A program made the position numbers and the translations under genes. A stretch of DNA of 55,645 nucleotides. Source: Verrucomicrobiota bacterium. GTDB lineage: Bacteria > Verrucomicrobiota > Verrucomicrobiia > Opitutales > Opitutaceae. Of this stretch, positions 54,073 to 55,645 are shown piece after piece. The notes under the pieces were generated by a model. The model was given only the letters and a program-made list of their open reading frames with translations, was not told where the DNA came from and did not search any database. Position 1 is the first letter of the stretch; every line of letters starts with the position of its first letter. The stretch covers positions 1 through 55,645 of the forward strand of contig JAFEGO010000091.1 of the NCBI GenBank assembly GCA_018239845.1, given 5' to 3'.

Positions 54073-55645
54073 ATGATTGAACTAGCTCCAACCCGGGAAG
54101 CAGGGGTAGTTTACACTAAGCCGTGGATGGTCGCGCTCATCCTAGACTTAGCGGGCTACACTGTGGAGCGTAACCTTAGCCAGCTCGTCGCAGTAGAACC
54201 GTCGGCTGGTGACGGCGCCTTTCTGCAAGAAATGGTGCGACGGTTAGTCGAATCCTGCCGACGCCATGGAACCCCTCTTTCCGGCACTTCAGAAGCCATA
54301 CGTGCATTTGAGATCGATCACGAAGCCGCTGCGGATGCGATTGAAGCTGTCACGACTACATTGATCGACCTTGGCGTTTCCGGCTCTGCCGCCAGCCTTC
54401 TCGCTCATTCATGGATCAAAACAGCTGACTTTCTTGAGTCAGCACTCGGATTTCCTGTCGCCGACTTCGTCATCGGTAATCCCCCTTACATTCGCCTTGA
54501 AGAAATTCCGGCAGAAAAAGCCTCGTTTTATCGTTCATTTAGTGCGATGCGCGGACGCGCAGATATCTACATCGCTTTTTATCAAGCAGCCTTGATGCAG
54601 CTAAGGCCGGGTGGAGTATGCGCTTTTATCTGTGCCGATCGCTGGTTACTCAATGATTACGGTGCTGCCCTCCGCAACCTAATCACGACAGAAGGTTACT
54701 CGGTTCGTACAATCATCGAAGCCCACGATGTCGCGGCGTTTGAAGCCGAGGTGTCAGCTTATCCAGCTGTAACCATTATCGCGCGTGAGCCACAAGGAAG
54801 CGTCGTCGTAGCCAAGGCGCTTCCCGGCATCGAAACTACAGAGCGCAGCCATCTTCTTGAGTTGATTGCCAGCGCAAGCTCAAGCGATGTCCTACGCAGC
54901 GCGCGGTTTAACAATTGGTTTCACGGAGATGAGCCATGGCCTTGCTCATCCCCCGAGGCCCTGAAGTTACTCAAGCATCTCGAAGCCAGTTGCCTTCCTA
55001 TTGAAAGCGAGATTACCGGAACCAAGATTGGCATCGGTGTCGCGACGGGAGCTGATAATGTTTTTGTTACCGACCAAAAGCTCGATATTGAATCGGATCG
55101 TCTATTGCCGCTAGCGCTCGCTACTGATCTACGGAACGGCCAAGTGAATTGGTCCGGACATTTTCTAGTCAACCCTTGGAATGAGAAAGGCCTCGTCAAT
55201 CCTGCCGACTATCCTCGTTTCACGACATACCTGCAGCAGCACCATTCTCTTTTGGCGGCGCGCCATACTGCCAAGAAACGCCCCTCGCATTGGCATAAGA
55301 CGATTGATCGCGTGAACCTAAGCCTTTTCACGAAAGAGAAGCTCTACATTGCTGACATCAAAGACCGCCTTCTTCCCAGCCTAGATACCGGGCAAACTTA
55401 CCCGCAGCATAATCTTTACTGGATTACGTCTGAACAATGGGACCTCCGAGTTTTAGGAGCATTACTCATGTCAGCAGTCGGTGAATTCTTCATCCACTGC
55501 TATGGCGTCCGTATGCGCGGTGGATTTTTACGTTTTCAAGCTCAATACCTCCGGCGCATTTGCGTGCCCTCGCCAACGAGTATTGCACCTGACCTTGCCG
55601 ATACTTTGCGGCATGCCTTCGATACTCAAGATATCCCACTTGCCA
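54073..55645 (+). CDS. N6-adenine DNA methyltransferase, Eco57I/TaqI-like (3' truncated by window)
   Basis: An open frame of 524 codons runs from the ATG at 54073 off the window end with no stop. Motif I is VEPSAGDGAFL (residues about 41-51), and motif IV is the catalytic NPPY (N136-Y139, in VIGNPPYIRLEE). The C-terminal part (GTKIGIGVATGADNVFV, then KLYIADIKDRLLPSLD, YPQHNLYWIT and LRFQAQYLRRICVPS) matches the TaqI-like target-recognition region. It transfers a methyl group to adenine in DNA. GC is about half, much lower than the upstream genes, so it is probably horizontally acquired. It may belong to a restriction-modification or BREX-type defence system lying beyond the edge. Confidence 0.88.
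   Translation, partial: MIELAPTREAGVVYTKPWMVALILDLAGYTVERNLSQLVAVEPSAGDGAFLQEMVRRLVESCRRHGTPLSGTSEAIRAFEIDHEAAADAIEAVTTTLIDLGVSGSAASLLAHSWIKTADFLESALGFPVADFVIGNPPYIRLEEIPAEKASFYRSFSAMRGRADIYIAFYQAALMQLRPGGVCAFICADRWLLNDYGAALRNLITTEGYSVRTIIEAHDVAAFEAEVSAYPAVTIIAREPQGSVVVAKALPGIETTERSHLLELIASASSSDVLRSARFNNWFHGDEPWPCSSPEALKLLKHLEASCLPIESEITGTKIGIGVATGADNVFVTDQKLDIESDRLLPLALATDLRNGQVNWSGHFLVNPWNEKGLVNPADYPRFTTYLQQHHSLLAARHTAKKRPSHWHKTIDRVNLSLFTKEKLYIADIKDRLLPSLDTGQTYPQHNLYWITSEQWDLRVLGALLMSAVGEFFIHCYGVRMRGGFLRFQAQYLRRICVPSPTSIAPDLADTLRHAFDTQDIPLA

Noticed and set aside
54371..55199. Small frames 54371-54595 (+) and 54921-55199 (-)
   Set aside because: Both lie inside the open methyltransferase frame, which has clear motifs.

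Overview
The window looks like a chromosomal segment of a GC-rich, Gram-negative member of the Verrucomicrobiota, most likely an Opitutaceae-type organism (inference). The grounds are very high GC with strongly biased third positions, many lipoproteins and signal peptides, a PEP-CTERM protein, a propeller-type hybrid sensor kinase, heparinase and alpha-galactosidase-type carbohydrate enzymes, and many palindromic intergenic repeats. The final 1.6 kb drops to roughly half GC and looks acquired.

Layout. 0.03-1.5 kb: rsuA-type pseudouridine synthase, yhbY, a small lipoprotein. 1.7-6.6 kb (minus): an envelope operon of two CsgG-like proteins (one with a PEGA domain), a COG3014-type lipoprotein, YcfL and LpoB, a set linked to activation of peptidoglycan synthesis. 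6.9-9.1 kb: periplasmic amidohydrolase and a sulfotransferase. 9.2-16.1 kb: two divergent two-component systems, a LytS/LytTR pair (minus) and a propeller hybrid kinase with a LuxR-type regulator (plus). 16.2-20.7 kb: GYF_2 membrane protein, YyaL-like thioredoxin protein, DoxX protein, serine beta-lactamase-fold hydrolase. 20.7-22.8 kb (minus): a bufferin-like RiPP operon with a cysteine-repeat precursor (bufA), a DUF692/MNIO iron enzyme (bufB) and a DUF2063 partner (bufC). 22.9-27.9 kb: dehydrogenase, YbaY lipoprotein, glycosidase-like protein, PfkB kinase with a GT9 glycosyltransferase, a tiny Tat-exported protein. 28-37 kb: heparinase II/III, methyltransferase, M13 peptidase, acyl-CoA synthetase, DUF4288, thiolase, flavin reductase. 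37-45 kb: REC-PAS-PAS-HK-REC kinase, PEP-CTERM protein, SUMF1 protein, tandem pstS copies, second SUMF1 protein. 45-54 kb: MFS transporter, Mpv17-like protein, DsbD, an ECF42-type sigma factor with its DGPF partner, GH36-like alpha-galactosidase. 54.07 kb to the end: an incomplete N6-adenine DNA methyltransferase.

Most notable points. (1) The bufferin-like operon: bufA carries nine cysteines in an almost perfect six-residue period, an intrinsic terminator sits between bufA and bufB, and bufB-bufC are translationally coupled; DoxX and thioredoxin-fold genes lie just beyond. Bufferins are known as copper-binding, MNIO-modified peptides, so a role in metal stress is inferred. (2) Two families of intergenic palindromes. 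Three REPIN-like elements have arms that are themselves hairpins, two of them preceded by GTAG and showing compensatory base changes. At least seven larger palindromes and four half elements are built from 9-10-nt phased sub-repeats. (3) An ECF42-like promoter in front of the DGPF gene. (4) A 7-nt tandem repeat inside dsbD whose copy number would shift the frame. (5) A low-GC methyltransferase gene that may open a defence island beyond the window.

No intergenic gap exceeds 300 bases. I saw no tRNA, rRNA, CRISPR array, transposase or prophage gene.
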